DNA of 64,000 nt from Nitrospirota bacterium (GCA_003695915.1 RFGF01000015.1:98452-162451); one strand, 5' to 3'. Positions 9,181 to 18,841 are shown, numbered from the stretch's first letter. Notes: generated by a model not told the origin, from the sequence alone. A program made the numbers and translations.

Positions 9181-10317
9181 TTGCAATACGGAAGAGCTAG
9201 GAAGGCGGGGCAGAATTTACCTCGAGATGAGGCACTCGATAGTTCCCCGTTGGCCCAGCGTTCTGATCGCGTCACCAATTCGTACAAGTTCCTCTTTTTT
9301 CAAGCGCTTCCTGAAGCTTGCAGCGTCGGGCTGAGCCGGAACCGCGCCTTCGCCTCTTTGACCTCGGGCTGGACATGCTCGTGCGCGCCTGGTCCCCCTA
9401 TGTTTATTTTCACTTGTCCTTCGGTCCTCAAGATCGGATCGGCCTCCTCTTGGATCGTGTGGAGGATCACAGCGTACTGCGCGCGTCGGGCACTCGCACG
9501 TCGGCTCAGCAACAGGTGCGAGGGACGATCCGGCGCCAATGGGAGCAGATTGAAGGAGAGCGCCTCCTGCGCTACGTGCCCTTTCGCCTGCTCCGGCCGT
9601 TTTTGGCACGTGAGCTCCGCGGCCTCCCAGACAGCGTGATCGATCGACACTTGGCGCCTGGTCGCAGACCGCGTTTGTTTCGAGACGCACGCTCTCTGCC
9701 ATCGAGGACGATGGCATCTACCTCCGGATCCATCCTGCCTGGGCCGACTACGTGAGACGAAACAGGGGTCTTCACTGGCTGGGCTCGGTGGCATTGGATC
9801 CGGTACCACCAGCGCTGTAATCCACATATTCCTGGTATTCCCGAAAAACTCGCACCGCCTGCAGCTAGAACCTCATTGGTCACCTTGTGACAGATTTGGG
9901 CTGCGATTCTCGAGCTTGGTGCGCGACAGGAGCCGTTTCGCTGCGTGTACTCGAACGCCGTCCTCACACCGGAGCGCTTTGCATCTGATCATGTGATCCC
10001 ATGGGCCTTTGTCGCTCATGATCAACCCTGGTACCTTCTGCCGGTGCTGCTGGAAGTGAACGCCGCCAAATCCCATGCCGCGCCGCATCCTCGCTATATC
10101 CCCGGGCTCGCGGTTCGACAGGCCAAAGCGTTAGATAGTTAGATAGAAGTTAGCGAATCCTCCGTCCGGCGCGCTGGAACAGCTATTCCTGGCTCCCTTC
10201 GTTGCGGACCTGCGAGTCCCGCAAGACCATGTCAGCGATTCGGCCATCTTGACTCGTGCCTATGACGAGACGCTTCTGTCACTGATGAGCCTCGCCCGTC
10301 ATTGTATGGAACCCTGA
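9181..10317 (+). pseudogene. HNH endonuclease-domain protein, multiply frameshifted
   Basis: Pieces of one protein appear in order in different frames. They are NLPRDEALDSSPLAQ and NSYKFLFFQAL (frame of 9181), then LDMLVRAWSPYVYFHLSFG with LLRYVPFRLLRPFLARELRG (frame of 9318). Next comes DDGIYLRIHPAWADYV (frame of 9701), then WHWIRYHQRCNPHIPGIPEK, an in-frame TGA at 9888, and the HNH block SDHVIPWAFVAHDQPWYLLP with VNAAKS (frame of 9789). After a TAG at 10140 comes the tail LEQLFLAPFVADLRVPQDH ending at 10317. Together they cover a complete HNH nuclease of roughly 370 residues. It is inactivated by at least four frame changes or stops. The original role (defence, mobile-element or repair nuclease) is not known. 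Confidence 0.75.
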
Positions 10318-10748
10318 TCCCGTTGAGAGAAACCCGAACATGGCGAAAAAAGGGTAAGCCGATCGATCGACAACACTCGGTGGATCAGGTCAGGAAGCGA
10401 GGACTCCGTCACTGTGAAACTCCTGGTTCAATATCAGCCAACGTGGCTTGGTCATAGCAGTCTACCGGTTCGACCACATCGATTTTCTTAGTCGCTCGGC
10501 ACGCGTGCCACAAGGGAACTCCAAGCTATGGGGATCGGGGCTCACTCGCGTCGGCTGCAGCGATCTGGGATCAGGAACCAGGACACATCGTGCTGGCACA
10601 GGCCTTACGTTCAACCCCAGAAAATGTTCGACATACGGGAAGCATGACGCACGCTATCGCTCAATTTTTGGGATTTCACTCCGCCACCGAACTCCTGGAG
10701 AAAAAAAGAACGGTGCACGTGAGATAAGCTCCAGGGGGAAGGGTAATG
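10318..10748. other. Gap between HNH pseudogene and IS3 remnant
   Basis: No intact gene. A short conceptual stretch near 10557 (AAIWDQEPGHIVLAQALRS, continuing to ATELLEKK) reads like real protein but has no start or frame continuity. I cannot name the family. It is probably another broken gene of the same decayed region. Confidence 0.4.
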
Positions 10749-11265
10749 CCCCGTTTGTCAAGACACTGTTTATGCTGATGAGAGTGAGTCACCCTACGCA
10801 GCAGTTTGTACCGATCCCTGCTCCCTGAGCGCTGCTTCGAACTCCACTGGCCTCCGGTACCTGAACGCTGAATGCGCGTATTGTTGGTTGTCGTCCACCG
10901 TGATCCACTGAGCGATGGCTTCCCGCGCCTCTTCAAGCGTGTGGAACTCTCGCAGCCAGAGCAACTCTTCTTTGATCGTGCGCATCAGCCGCTCCGTCTC
11001 GGCATGGCCCTTCGGGTTGTCGTAGCTGGTGAAGATATGCTCAATGCCCAAGCGGCTCAGGGCAGCGACGAACCCGCTGGCCGTGGGTTGGCTGCCGTTG
11101 TCGACCAGGCTCAACCCTGAACCGCAGATGCCCTGAGGGAATTCTGCCTGCACCCCATCGCCAGCGCGGCCTCCTATTCCTGCCGTCGACTGCGCAACGA
11201 GAGATTCCAGCCGATGATCTTTTTCGTGCACCAGTCCCCCACGAATGAACTTCTCGCTAAGACGT
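10749..11265 (-). mobile_element. IS3-family insertion sequence remnant (transposase C-terminal part)
   Basis: The reverse strand encodes the end of an IS3-type DDE transposase: LVDNGSQPTASGFVAALSRL (second catalytic Asp), TSYDNPKGHAETERLMRTIK with the catalytic Glu, WITVDDNQQYAHSAFRYRRP, and a stop at 10794. The more upstream part (near FPQGICGSGLSL) reads only with a frame change, and nothing of the N-terminal half or orfA remains. The right end ccccgtttgtcaagacac at 10749-10766 recurs with one change at 63168-63185, so it is probably the terminal inverted repeat. The other end is missing, so the element cannot move by itself. Confidence 0.75.
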
Positions 11266-11368
11266 GGTCTTGAAAAAGAACATTTATCTCAGGAATAAGA
11301 ACATGGTTATTTCTGATATTGATAATTATATTCATTTGCGATCAAGATTCCTTCATCCCAGGCTTTCT

Positions 11369-13063
11369 ATGAAACGACGGCATCCTTGTCATCAACGCCT
11401 TCAACAGCGCCGATGTGCAAGCTTCATTCTATGCGTTTTGTCTTGGGCCTTCTTGGCCGGGGCGTCTGCTCAAGCGGATACCGGGTTTCTCATTGTGGCT
11501 CAGGATCGGGGATTCGTCGGCAACAAGGAAATTCGCGAGTTGGTGGATGCTTTTGCACAAACGCATCCCGTCGCTTTAGCGTGGCAGGGGCGTCAGGCAT
11601 CCGGCTTCGAACAGGACTATATCCGATATCTCGATCGCGCAATCCAACAGCTCGAGGACATGGGCACGCAGCGCATTGTTGTGATTCCCATGTTCGTTTC
11701 CGCAGCCCATCCTGTGCTCAAACGGACACGAGCGACGCTCGCTCAGCGCTATCCGGGTCTCGTCGTCCAATGGGCCCCGACGATGGCCAGCAGTGACTTG
11801 ATCGGCCAAGTGCTCCTGGATCATACGCAAGAAATCAGCCAGAACCCCGCTCAGGAACGCGTGATCCTACTCGGGTTAGGAGCGGTCGATGAGCAGACGG
11901 CCTCGGGGATTCAAACGGATATCCAACGCTTGGCAGCCTACCTCACTCGATATCTCCCTTTCCAAGCGGTGGAGATCTTCGTTTATTATGACCCAGCTGC
12001 TCCTGAGGCGGATGAACGCAATCAGCACATCAAGGCTCAACTCATCGAGCGCATTGCCAAGAAAGGACGGACCTTGATCGTCCCAGCCTTTATTGGACCG
12101 AAATACGATTACAGCATGTCGATGGCCAATTGGTTGGGCCAGTTTTTTGCTGAACACGAAGCCGTCTTTCAGCCCAAGGTCCTTGTTCCGCATCCCAATA
12201 TATTGCTGTGGCTTGCCAAGACGGCGAATACGATGACGCCACCCAAAACATCGGAAGCCATCGGCATCGTGCTCATGCCTCACGGTGCCACCCAGCCCTA
12301 CAATGACGCTATCGAACGGCTCATTGCACCGCTCCGGAAGGAATATCGCATCGAAATGGCATATGGGATGGGCGACCCTCAGCTTCTCCAAGAAGCGATC
12401 AGCCGTCTCGAACAAGCGGGAGCGACGCATATCGTCGTTGTTCGGATGTACTCGCTGGCAGAGCAGTTTCAAGCAAAGATGGAATATCTGCTGGGACTCT
12501 CGACAACGTTGCTCAACGAGCTTGCTGAGGGAGACGTGCCTCCTCCTCAAGTTCGAAGTGCCGCACGGTTCATTACGTTCGGTGGATATGAAGAAGACCC
12601 GCGTGCCGCCCAGATCCTTTGCGAGCGCATTCGGGAGGTCAGTACCAATCCTGCCAAAGAGACGGTGCTCTTGCTTGCGCACGGGGCCAAATCAGAAGAG
12701 CGGAATGCCAAGTGGCTCACCGTGATGCATAGCAATATTGCCAGGCTCCGCTCCCTCGCAGCCTGCCAGGAGTACCGCACGATCTATGCAGCCACCCTAC
12801 GAGAGGATTGGCCAACGCTCCGCGACTCGGCGCTCGACAACATCCGATCGCTTATTGAACGAGCCAGCCGACACGGAAAGGTGCTGGTGATCGCCAATCG
12901 ACTGTATGGAGCTGGTCCATATCGAACACTCCTCGATGGACTCGTGTACACCCTCAACGACAAGGGGTTCCTCCATCCCCTCCTTCGTGAGTGGTTGCGA
13001 ACCGGGATCGAAGAACACATCGCGCGTTTGTATGCTCCCGACGAGTCACCACATGTACACTGA
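11369..13063 (+). CDS. Exported CbiX/sirohydrochlorin-chelatase-like protein with repeated domains
   Basis: The 564-residue product begins at MKRRHPCHQRL with a signal peptide (ASFILCVLSWAFLAGASAQA, cleavage near residue 35). Three chelatase-like units follow: one from GFLIVAQDRGFVGNKEIREL, one from IGIVLMPHGATQPYNDAIERL and one from ETVLLLAHGAKSEERNAKWL. Units two and three keep the His-Gly of the CbiX/SirB metal site; the first has Gln-Asp instead. Classical CbiX/SirB enzymes insert Co or Fe into sirohydrochlorin in the cytoplasm, so an exported version is unlikely to serve tetrapyrrole synthesis directly and may handle metal in the periplasm. An upstream in-frame ATG at 11264 would bury the signal peptide, so I prefer 11369. 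Confidence 0.75.
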   Translation: MKRRHPCHQRLQQRRCASFILCVLSWAFLAGASAQADTGFLIVAQDRGFVGNKEIRELVDAFAQTHPVALAWQGRQASGFEQDYIRYLDRAIQQLEDMGTQRIVVIPMFVSAAHPVLKRTRATLAQRYPGLVVQWAPTMASSDLIGQVLLDHTQEISQNPAQERVILLGLGAVDEQTASGIQTDIQRLAAYLTRYLPFQAVEIFVYYDPAAPEADERNQHIKAQLIERIAKKGRTLIVPAFIGPKYDYSMSMANWLGQFFAEHEAVFQPKVLVPHPNILLWLAKTANTMTPPKTSEAIGIVLMPHGATQPYNDAIERLIAPLRKEYRIEMAYGMGDPQLLQEAISRLEQAGATHIVVVRMYSLAEQFQAKMEYLLGLSTTLLNELAEGDVPPPQVRSAARFITFGGYEEDPRAAQILCERIREVSTNPAKETVLLLAHGAKSEERNAKWLTVMHSNIARLRSLAACQEYRTIYAATLREDWPTLRDSALDNIRSLIERASRHGKVLVIANRLYGAGPYRTLLDGLVYTLNDKGFLHPLLREWLRTGIEEHIARLYAPDESPHVH

Positions 13064-13203
13064 TCGTCCTCGTTATAGGCCATTCCCCAGGCGCGCCGCC
13101 ATATGAAGAGCGTCGCATGGTGCCCGCCACCGTTCGAGCGGCCCGCCTGGGCCATTCTGAATCCACCCTATTCGCTTGAATCGTATTGATCGGAGGAAAG
13201 ACT

Positions 13204-13776
13204 ATGATCCGACCCAAACTGCCGCGAATCAGACGACCTGCATTGTATCGTGGAAGGTTGATGTATTTTGATTTCGCTCGATTGTTAGGGCACCGGACGG
13301 TCCTCTGTTTGCTTCGGCGTATCCGCCTTCATGAGGCCATTTTCTTACACCGGCAAGCGCTTTGGTTTGCCGAGCACCACATCACATTGGCGGCCATTAC
13401 GAGTGATGAAAACCCATTTCGAGATTCGTGGGTCAGCACCCTTCCCGCTCTCGATATTCCCCTCATAGCCGATCCTTTGGGGCTGGCGCATCGCCGACTG
13501 GGCATTCCGTTATCAATGCCACATGACAAGGTTCAGAGCATCCTATTTGACCATCACGGCACCCTTCAACGGTATGTCATCCATGAGCTCAATGGACGAG
13601 GGATGCGCTTCCTCCTGGATCTGATCATGGATGGGCGACGCGATACCGATCTTGGAACCTCTCCTGCCAGTTCGTCATTCGCCCAGCAAATCGTGTGTTC
13701 CTCATCACATTACCCATCCGCTCGCACCCAGGATGGCCATTGCCATGTCGATCCATGCCGAGTGTCGGAACCCTAA
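13204..13776 (+). CDS. Redoxin-fold (AhpC/TSA-like) protein lacking peroxidatic Cys
   Basis: A 190-residue protein starting at an ATG behind GATCGGAGGAAAGACT. The core LGHRTVLCLLRRIRLHEAIF, the helix EAIFLHRQALWFAEHHITLA, IPLIADPLGLAHRRLGIP and VQSILFDHHGTLQRYV follow the peroxiredoxin/thioredoxin fold. The position of the catalytic TxxC motif reads RRIRLHE and holds no cysteine. It is therefore unlikely to be a peroxidase and could be a structural or regulatory paralogue. The last 40 residues are low-complexity and not family-like. It resembles in layout the redoxin-like gene at 16977. Neighbours are the CbiX-like gene upstream and a ZIP transporter downstream. Confidence 0.6.
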   Translation: MIRPKLPRIRRPALYRGRLMYFDFARLLGHRTVLCLLRRIRLHEAIFLHRQALWFAEHHITLAAITSDENPFRDSWVSTLPALDIPLIADPLGLAHRRLGIPLSMPHDKVQSILFDHHGTLQRYVIHELNGRGMRFLLDLIMDGRRDTDLGTSPASSSFAQQIVCSSSHYPSARTQDGHCHVDPCRVSEP

Positions 13777-14005
13777 TCCCCTAGGCCACTCGACGTCATT
13801 GGGCACGCGGCCATTCACCTGGTTCCGCAGTGGTGTGCCAATGAGCAGAGAGATAGGACTGGCGATCGAACTTCGTCAACGTAGTGCAGAATTCCTCTTT
13901 GTCTGATCCAGTGAGGAATGACAGCCGCTTATTTGAAAGTGACAATCAAGTTCACTGCTAAGCTTTCCGAAAACCACGCAAGAAGGAAAATGGAGGAGGG
14001 CCGAC

Positions 14006-14776
14006 TTGGACACTTTGTCGTATAGCGTTCAATTGATAGGGTTAGGCTTGCTGGCCGGCGTCATGCCGTTGTTTGTCGGAATGGCGATCGCTTTGGCAAT
14101 GCTCTGGACCTTGCCCCGCACGCACCGGTCGCTGATGATGGGGTTTTCGATCGGCGTCCTATTGTACCTGTTTTTTGAAGTCATGCACGAAGCCGTAGAG
14201 TTCACCGCGGCCAACGATTTCGGAACATGGCTGATTTTTACGGTGAGTCTCGTTGTGAGTTTTATCGGTTTGGTGTACCTTGAGCAGCATCTTTCCGGTT
14301 CTGAACCCAGAAACCCTGATGGGTTGTTCTTGGTCTATATGATCGCCCTCGGGCTCGGGCTCCACAATTTCGGCGAAGGGCTGGCCATAGGGGGTTCATT
14401 CGCTCAGGGTCAATGGGTACTCAGCAGCCTGCTGGTCGGCGGTTTTACGCTGCATAACGCCACCGAAGGCTTCGCCATCATGGCGCCGGCAGGTCGACAG
14501 CATCATCGGATCAAGCACATCATGCTCCTCGGGCTTCTCGGTGGCGGGCCGACCTGTCTCGGAACGCTGATCAGCGGGTATTTTCTCTCCCCGTATGTGT
14601 CGATCGCATTTTACACAATGGCGGCAGGTTCCTTGTTGTATGTCATCGTCTCGCTTTCGGCACTCCCGTCGGCAACCGCGCACCGACTTCACACGGCAAC
14701 GGGCATTACCGCAGGAATCTGCATGATGTTTATCACGGGCATGATTCTCGCCTTGTTGGTGGGCTTCCGCTCGTAA
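14006..14776 (+). CDS. ZIP-family metal transporter
   Basis: A 256-residue inner-membrane protein with about eight hydrophobic segments. Two ZIP metal-site motifs are plain: LHNFGEG (H120, N121, E124) in the fourth membrane helix and LHNATEG (H150, N151, E154) in the fifth. ZIP proteins import Zn, Fe or Mn down the gradient. The start is a TTG at 14006, since GGAGGAGGG lies just before it and no in-frame ATG gives a better N-terminus ([18 protein letters not shown]). The sensor kinase gene begins 40 bases downstream. The metal cannot be told from sequence; nearby Fur and bacterioferritin genes make iron plausible. Confidence 0.85.
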   Translation: MDTLSYSVQLIGLGLLAGVMPLFVGMAIALAMLWTLPRTHRSLMMGFSIGVLLYLFFEVMHEAVEFTAANDFGTWLIFTVSLVVSFIGLVYLEQHLSGSEPRNPDGLFLVYMIALGLGLHNFGEGLAIGGSFAQGQWVLSSLLVGGFTLHNATEGFAIMAPAGRQHHRIKHIMLLGLLGGGPTCLGTLISGYFLSPYVSIAFYTMAAGSLLYVIVSLSALPSATAHRLHTATGITAGICMMFITGMILALLVGFRS

Positions 14777-14816
14777 GGTTCAGGATCGAGAGCACGCCTT
14801 TCGCCAACACTCTGAC

Positions 14817-16688
14817 ATGAGCGGATCAATTCTGACATTTGTCGTCGGCGGGCTCACATTAAGTCTCCTCCTATGCTTACTCATCTGGCTTGCGATTCGC
14901 CTGCGTCAGTCTCATGATCAATTGGCCGCTCACACCGCGTTACTGCAGACAAAGAATCAGGAACTCGAAGATGCACGAGCAACATTAGATGCAGCAATGC
15001 GGGAACTTGAAGAAAAAAATTCTGCGTTAATGGATGCTCTGGAGCGCGCACAAGCCTCCACTAAGGCGAAATCACAGTTTTTGGCTACCATGAGCCACGA
15101 AATTCGGACTCCAATGAATGGCGTAATCGGCATGACATCGCTCTTATTAGATACAGACTTGACGGACGAACAACGTGAATTCGCCGAAACCATCCAGCAA
15201 TCGGGAGAGCATTTGCTGAGCCTGATTAACGACATCCTGGATTTTTCGAAAATAGAGGCCGGCAAGCTGACGTTGGAACATGTCACCTTCAACCCACGAA
15301 GTCTCACCGAAGATGTCATCGAACTGCTGATCGGAACCGCGCAGGCCAAAAATCTCGACATGGCATGTTTAATTCATGCGAATGTTCCCGAGTGTGTGGA
15401 AGGGGATCCAGGGCGACTCCGGCAAATCTTAGTGAATCTGATCGGCAATGCGATTAAATTTACCGAACAAGGCGCGGTGATTGTCGAAGTCCAAGGGATC
15501 CCATCATCGTCAGCAACCCACTCGTCTGGAACGATAACCCTTCGATTTTCAGTGACGGATACCGGAATCGGTATTCCTAAGGATCGACAACGAACACTCT
15601 TCGAACCCTTCACACAAGTCGATGCCTCCACAACCCGCCGATTCGGAGGCACCGGTCTCGGATTGGCGATTTGTCATCAACTCGTGCAAATGATGGGCGG
15701 TACGCTCAGCGTCGACAGCGAGGAAGGCAAGGGCAGCACCTTTTGGTTTACCGTTCAATGTGTCCCATCTCAGGATGATGCCCCCATTCCCCCTCAACCT
15801 GCCATATCCTTACAGGGTCGACGAGTCTGTCTCATTAGCGCACGACAGGGGTCTCATCGTGCGCTCGTGCACTACCTCCACCAATGGGGGGTGGAGACAC
15901 TCACGGCTGATGACCCTCTGTCCGCCATCACCATGATCAGTCAGATGCAGGCCGATGGACGAACGTGCGATCTTCTCCTGCTCGATATTCAGGCTGCTCA
16001 TCCCGATGGCTTTGCGCTTGTCCAGACCATCAAGGAACATCCAGTCCTGGCAGCATGTCCTTTGGTCGTCTTGACGCCGTTCGGATTTCGAGGAGATGGC
16101 GCCAAGGCCCGAGAACTTGGTATCTCGGCCTATTTAACAGCGCCCATTCGTCAATCGCTGCTGCGTCAATGCCTCGAACAAATTTTTTCCGACCGGACAT
16201 CTGAGTCCTCGGACTCATTGGTCACCCGCCACACACTCAGGGAAACGCACTCGCCGTCGCGTGGAGACGTTCTGGTCGTGGAAGATAATCCCGTCAACCA
16301 AATGATTATCGTGAAGATGCTTCACAAGTATGGTTGTCGTGTCGACATCGCGACGAATGGTCAAGAAGCATTGGAAGCCCTGGAACACAAAGCGTATCGA
16401 CTCGTCTTTATGGATTGCCAGATGCCTGAGATGGACGGGTATGAAGCGACGCGCAGGATCCGCCAGTGGACGACAGCCAAATACCATGGAGGAAAATCTC
16501 CGAACCAGGGATCGACAAATCGGATTCCCATTATCGCCTTAACAGCTAACGCCATGCCGGAGGACCGGGATCGCTGCCTTCAATCCGGCATGGATGATTA
16601 TCTCGCCAAGCCCATCAATATTGATGAATTCCGCCGCCTCGTTGAACGATGGCTTCCGCCTGCATCAGAGAAAGGATCAATCTCTTAA
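14817..16688 (+). CDS. Hybrid sensor histidine kinase with two receiver domains
   Basis: A 623-residue membrane-anchored kinase. One N-terminal membrane helix (about 7-27) is followed by a coiled coil (30-85), with no periplasmic sensor domain. The HisKA box [11 protein letters not shown] has the phospho-accepting H94. The ATPase domain shows [17 protein letters not shown] and GGTGLGLAI. The first receiver (about 335-455) keeps D390 but lacks the N-terminal acidic pair (LISARQGSH), and its usual Lys is Ala (YLTAPI), so it is probably a pseudo-receiver. The second receiver (about 483-610) is complete: VEDN, D533, LTAN and LAKPI. No response regulator with an output domain lies next to it. The target is unknown. 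Confidence 0.9.
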   Translation: MSGSILTFVVGGLTLSLLLCLLIWLAIRLRQSHDQLAAHTALLQTKNQELEDARATLDAAMRELEEKNSALMDALERAQASTKAKSQFLATMSHEIRTPMNGVIGMTSLLLDTDLTDEQREFAETIQQSGEHLLSLINDILDFSKIEAGKLTLEHVTFNPRSLTEDVIELLIGTAQAKNLDMACLIHANVPECVEGDPGRLRQILVNLIGNAIKFTEQGAVIVEVQGIPSSSATHSSGTITLRFSVTDTGIGIPKDRQRTLFEPFTQVDASTTRRFGGTGLGLAICHQLVQMMGGTLSVDSEEGKGSTFWFTVQCVPSQDDAPIPPQPAISLQGRRVCLISARQGSHRALVHYLHQWGVETLTADDPLSAITMISQMQADGRTCDLLLLDIQAAHPDGFALVQTIKEHPVLAACPLVVLTPFGFRGDGAKARELGISAYLTAPIRQSLLRQCLEQIFSDRTSESSDSLVTRHTLRETHSPSRGDVLVVEDNPVNQMIIVKMLHKYGCRVDIATNGQEALEALEHKAYRLVFMDCQMPEMDGYEATRRIRQWTTAKYHGGKSPNQGSTNRIPIIALTANAMPEDRDRCLQSGMDDYLAKPINIDEFRRLVERWLPPASEKGSIS

Positions 16689-16876
16689 ACGCCGTTCCAG
16701 CCTCGACCAGAGGTTTACCGAGAATAGGCCTTCTCGCTTCGTGTTCTGTAAAACCGATTCTAGTCCTCTTCATTGCTCTGCGCTCTCCAACGAATTGTCG
16801 TCCGCTCCTTTGATGTTTCGCTGAACATAAAAGGCCTGGTATCAGAACATGGGAACGGCGGGGGAGCTTCATATAT

Positions 16877-16895
16877 GATAATGACAATCGTTATC
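16877..16895. promoter_or_regulatory. Fur-box-like operator
   Basis: The bases gataatgacaatcgttatc match 17 of 19 positions of the Fur consensus GATAATGATAATCATTATC. They sit at the centre of an inverted repeat (tatgataa and ttatcata arms). The site is 82-100 bases upstream of the redoxin-like gene at 16977, a usual promoter distance. Iron-dependent repression of that gene is inferred. Confidence 0.75.
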
Positions 16896-16976
16896 ATATC
16901 CTTTGATGCGGCCTTGCTCCTGTCATCCTACAGCGAAGGACAAGCTAAGCATTCACACAAGACAGGAGGGTGCTCT

Positions 16977-17510
16977 ATGCGGCATGGCCAAGCATATCTA
17001 CCGCACATTGCGATTCCCGGATATCGGTTCGGTTCGCGTACGCGCATCACCTTATCCGACTATCGCGACCAATGGGTCCTCATCTGTAGTGCGCCTCAAG
17101 TCCACCACGACCATGTTCACTTGCTAGGCCACTTCAATTGTGAAATGACCCGATCCGAAACTCTCTTGGTGGTCATGACGTCTCAAACTGCGACGCTTGT
17201 CGATAGCCTGAGCGAGACGGGGGAGCCTTTTACATCGATTGTTTGGATCGAAAGAGAAGCCATCGTGACACAAAGCCTGGAGATTCCGTTTCCCACCAAT
17301 GGCCTATGTCATTCCTTGGCGTTTGATCCCCGAGGATGCCTCATATTTCAAGCTGTTCATGCGCTTTCCGTCGAGGGGCTCAATTTTGTCCAACAGGTGC
17401 TCACGAGCTTTCAAAAAGGGCGTTCCCGCCCGCCATGTCTCGCGAGTTATGACCCTCATCGAAAACGGTTGATTTTTTATCAATCGCCCCAGTTGTTGAG
17501 GCCGGCATGA
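16977..17510 (+). CDS. Redoxin-fold protein, probably Fur-regulated
   Basis: A 177-residue protein starting at MRHGQAYLPHIAIPGYRFGS, preceded by ACAGGAGGGTGCTCT. The opening (IPGYRFGSRTRITLSDYRDQ, then WVLICSAPQ) mirrors the N-terminal strand and the DYRGKWVVLFFYP motif of AhpC-type peroxiredoxins. The Cys of the TFVC motif is absent (APQVHHDHVH instead). Histidine clusters (VHHDHVHLLGHF) replace it and might bind metal. The near-perfect Fur box at 16877-16895 implies induction under low iron. The downstream stretch to 18069 is non-coding, so it is probably a single-gene unit. Function is unknown; a peroxidase role is unlikely without the cysteine. Confidence 0.6.
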   Translation: MRHGQAYLPHIAIPGYRFGSRTRITLSDYRDQWVLICSAPQVHHDHVHLLGHFNCEMTRSETLLVVMTSQTATLVDSLSETGEPFTSIVWIEREAIVTQSLEIPFPTNGLCHSLAFDPRGCLIFQAVHALSVEGLNFVQQVLTSFQKGRSRPPCLASYDPHRKRLIFYQSPQLLRPA

Positions 17511-18069
17511 GCTCGCGACGATGAAAGCCATAGGCTGACGAGATTTCGGTGCCCATGAACGTTGTTTCAGATCATAACGATGCTCAACGAGAGGCAGCCA
17601 TTCGAGATATATGGCGCAGCCTCAAAAACGCCCGTTGGTATCCAGGGAAAGATCATTCATTGTAGACGGCGAAGCTCCCGTAGCCTTGAGTCTCCTGATT
17701 TCTGTCGGTCTGATTCTGGTCAGAGTGCTAGGGAACGTCTGTTGCCTTGGATTCGAGAGATTTTGGAAGCTATGGGATTCTAAGCACAACAAGGATGCGA
17801 AGAACGAGAGAGTGGGCCATATCCAAGTTAGACCGGCACACTTTATTCATCCATAAGCTGTTGGCGATCTGAAGAGATCTCGCAATTGGTGAACTATAAA
17901 ATAGGCTAGCGCCGGCCTGCTTCCAGAGCTTGGAGCTTCTTTATGGCCCAACAGTGGGACGGCCTCGCCCTCAAAAGCAGGCCGGGGCTCTGTGGGATTG
18001 CTTGTTGAGCCTTCGGACTTTATGTGATCAATCGCGACGACGATGTAGAAATTGAAGCAAAGGTGCTGT
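17511..18069. other. 559 bp without a supportable gene
   Basis: A frame of 81 codons from 17611 contains a hydrophobic run (LLISVGLILVRVLGNVCCLG) but lacks a ribosome binding site and any family pattern, so I do not call it. Nothing else stands out. Confidence 0.5.
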
Positions 18070-18363
18070 ATGTTCGTCTCTTGCGCACAGAAAAATCCTG
18101 AACCATTGCCTGTTTCAACATCCAATCCTTGCCCACGCTGCCATGGATTGCTGGTTTCTCAGTATATCGATCGGCCCGATATGAGCGAACCACAGGCACA
18201 AGGCAATGCCCTTTGGGTGCAACGCTGCGTCAACTGCGGCGCTTGGGTGGATGAACAAATCTTGCTCAATGGTCGTTCTCCCTTATCGGAGGGTAGGCCC
18301 CAACCACACAAGCGTCATCGGCGCTCCTCACGGCAATGGCCATTCCCGATACGCGATCGATAG
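18070..18363 (+). CDS. Small CxxC...CxxC zinc-ribbon protein
   Basis: A 97-residue protein with two Cys pairs, NPCPRCHG and RCVNCGAW, separated by about 28 residues, the layout of a zinc ribbon. The spacing and the motif RCVNCG with a following hydrophobic-acidic stretch are, as I recall, common in small Nitrospira proteins of unknown function. The ATG at 18070 has AAAGG just upstream; an earlier ATG at 18052 would add six residues. The C-terminal 25 residues are strongly basic, which might mean nucleic acid contact. It converges on the bacterioferritin gene that ends at 18371. Confidence 0.55.
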   Translation: MFVSCAQKNPEPLPVSTSNPCPRCHGLLVSQYIDRPDMSEPQAQGNALWVQRCVNCGAWVDEQILLNGRSPLSEGRPQPHKRHRRSSRQWPFPIRDR

Positions 18364-18370
18364 GACTGTG

Positions 18371-18841
18371 TTATTTTTTGATCTGCTCACTCAAATAATT
18401 TTCAAGCCCTACTTGCTTGATGGTTTCTTGTTGAGTCTCCAACCAATCGATATGTTCCTCCGTTTCCACGCAAAGATCTTCGAGTTTATGCCGAGTGGTA
18501 AAATCCCCGACCTGCGTACAATGAGCGATGGCCGCCCTGAGCAACGTCAGTACCTCCATCTCGAGCACCAAATCATGTTGAAACTGTTCAGGGACGGTTT
18601 GACCGATGGTCAACGGATTGACCGTTTGCAAGTCAGGAGTGCCATCGAGATATAAAATGTGTTCGACCAGGCTTCGAGCATGATCCAGTTCATCGTGTGC
18701 GCGTTCTTGGAGTGCATGGTGCAGCCGCTCATATCCCCAATTCTCGCACATGGCCGCATGCGCGACATATTGGTGCACGGCGGTCAACTCCCCTGTTAAA
18801 ATTTTGTTCAAGTGCTCCAGCACACCTTGTTTGGCTTCCAT
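18371..18841 (-). CDS. bfr: Bacterioferritin subunit with altered haem and ferroxidase sites
   Basis: A 156-residue ferritin-like four-helix protein. Ferroxidase ligands E18, E51, H54, E94 and H130 are present, but position 127, normally Glu, is Thr (VETEEHIDW). The haem-ligand Met52 of bacterioferritin is Leu (HDELDHA). AAAGGAGGGAGCC precedes the ATG. It lies 87 bases downstream of a second bacterioferritin gene on the same strand that keeps all these residues. In other bacteria such pairs co-assemble into 24-mers that store iron, with one subunit type supplying haem and the other the ferroxidase centre. This subunit may be largely structural. Confidence 0.9.
   Translation of the reverse strand: MEAKQGVLEHLNKILTGELTAVHQYVAHAAMCENWGYERLHHALQERAHDELDHARSLVEHILYLDGTPDLQTVNPLTIGQTVPEQFQHDLVLEMEVLTLLRAAIAHCTQVGDFTTRHKLEDLCVETEEHIDWLETQQETIKQVGLENYLSEQIKK

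Noticed and set aside
9217..9827. Reverse-strand frames of 166 and 175 codons
   Set aside because: They are antisense to the broken HNH nuclease, whose forward pieces match one protein in order.
11876..12682. 268-codon reverse frame
   Set aside because: Shadow of the exported CbiX-like gene.
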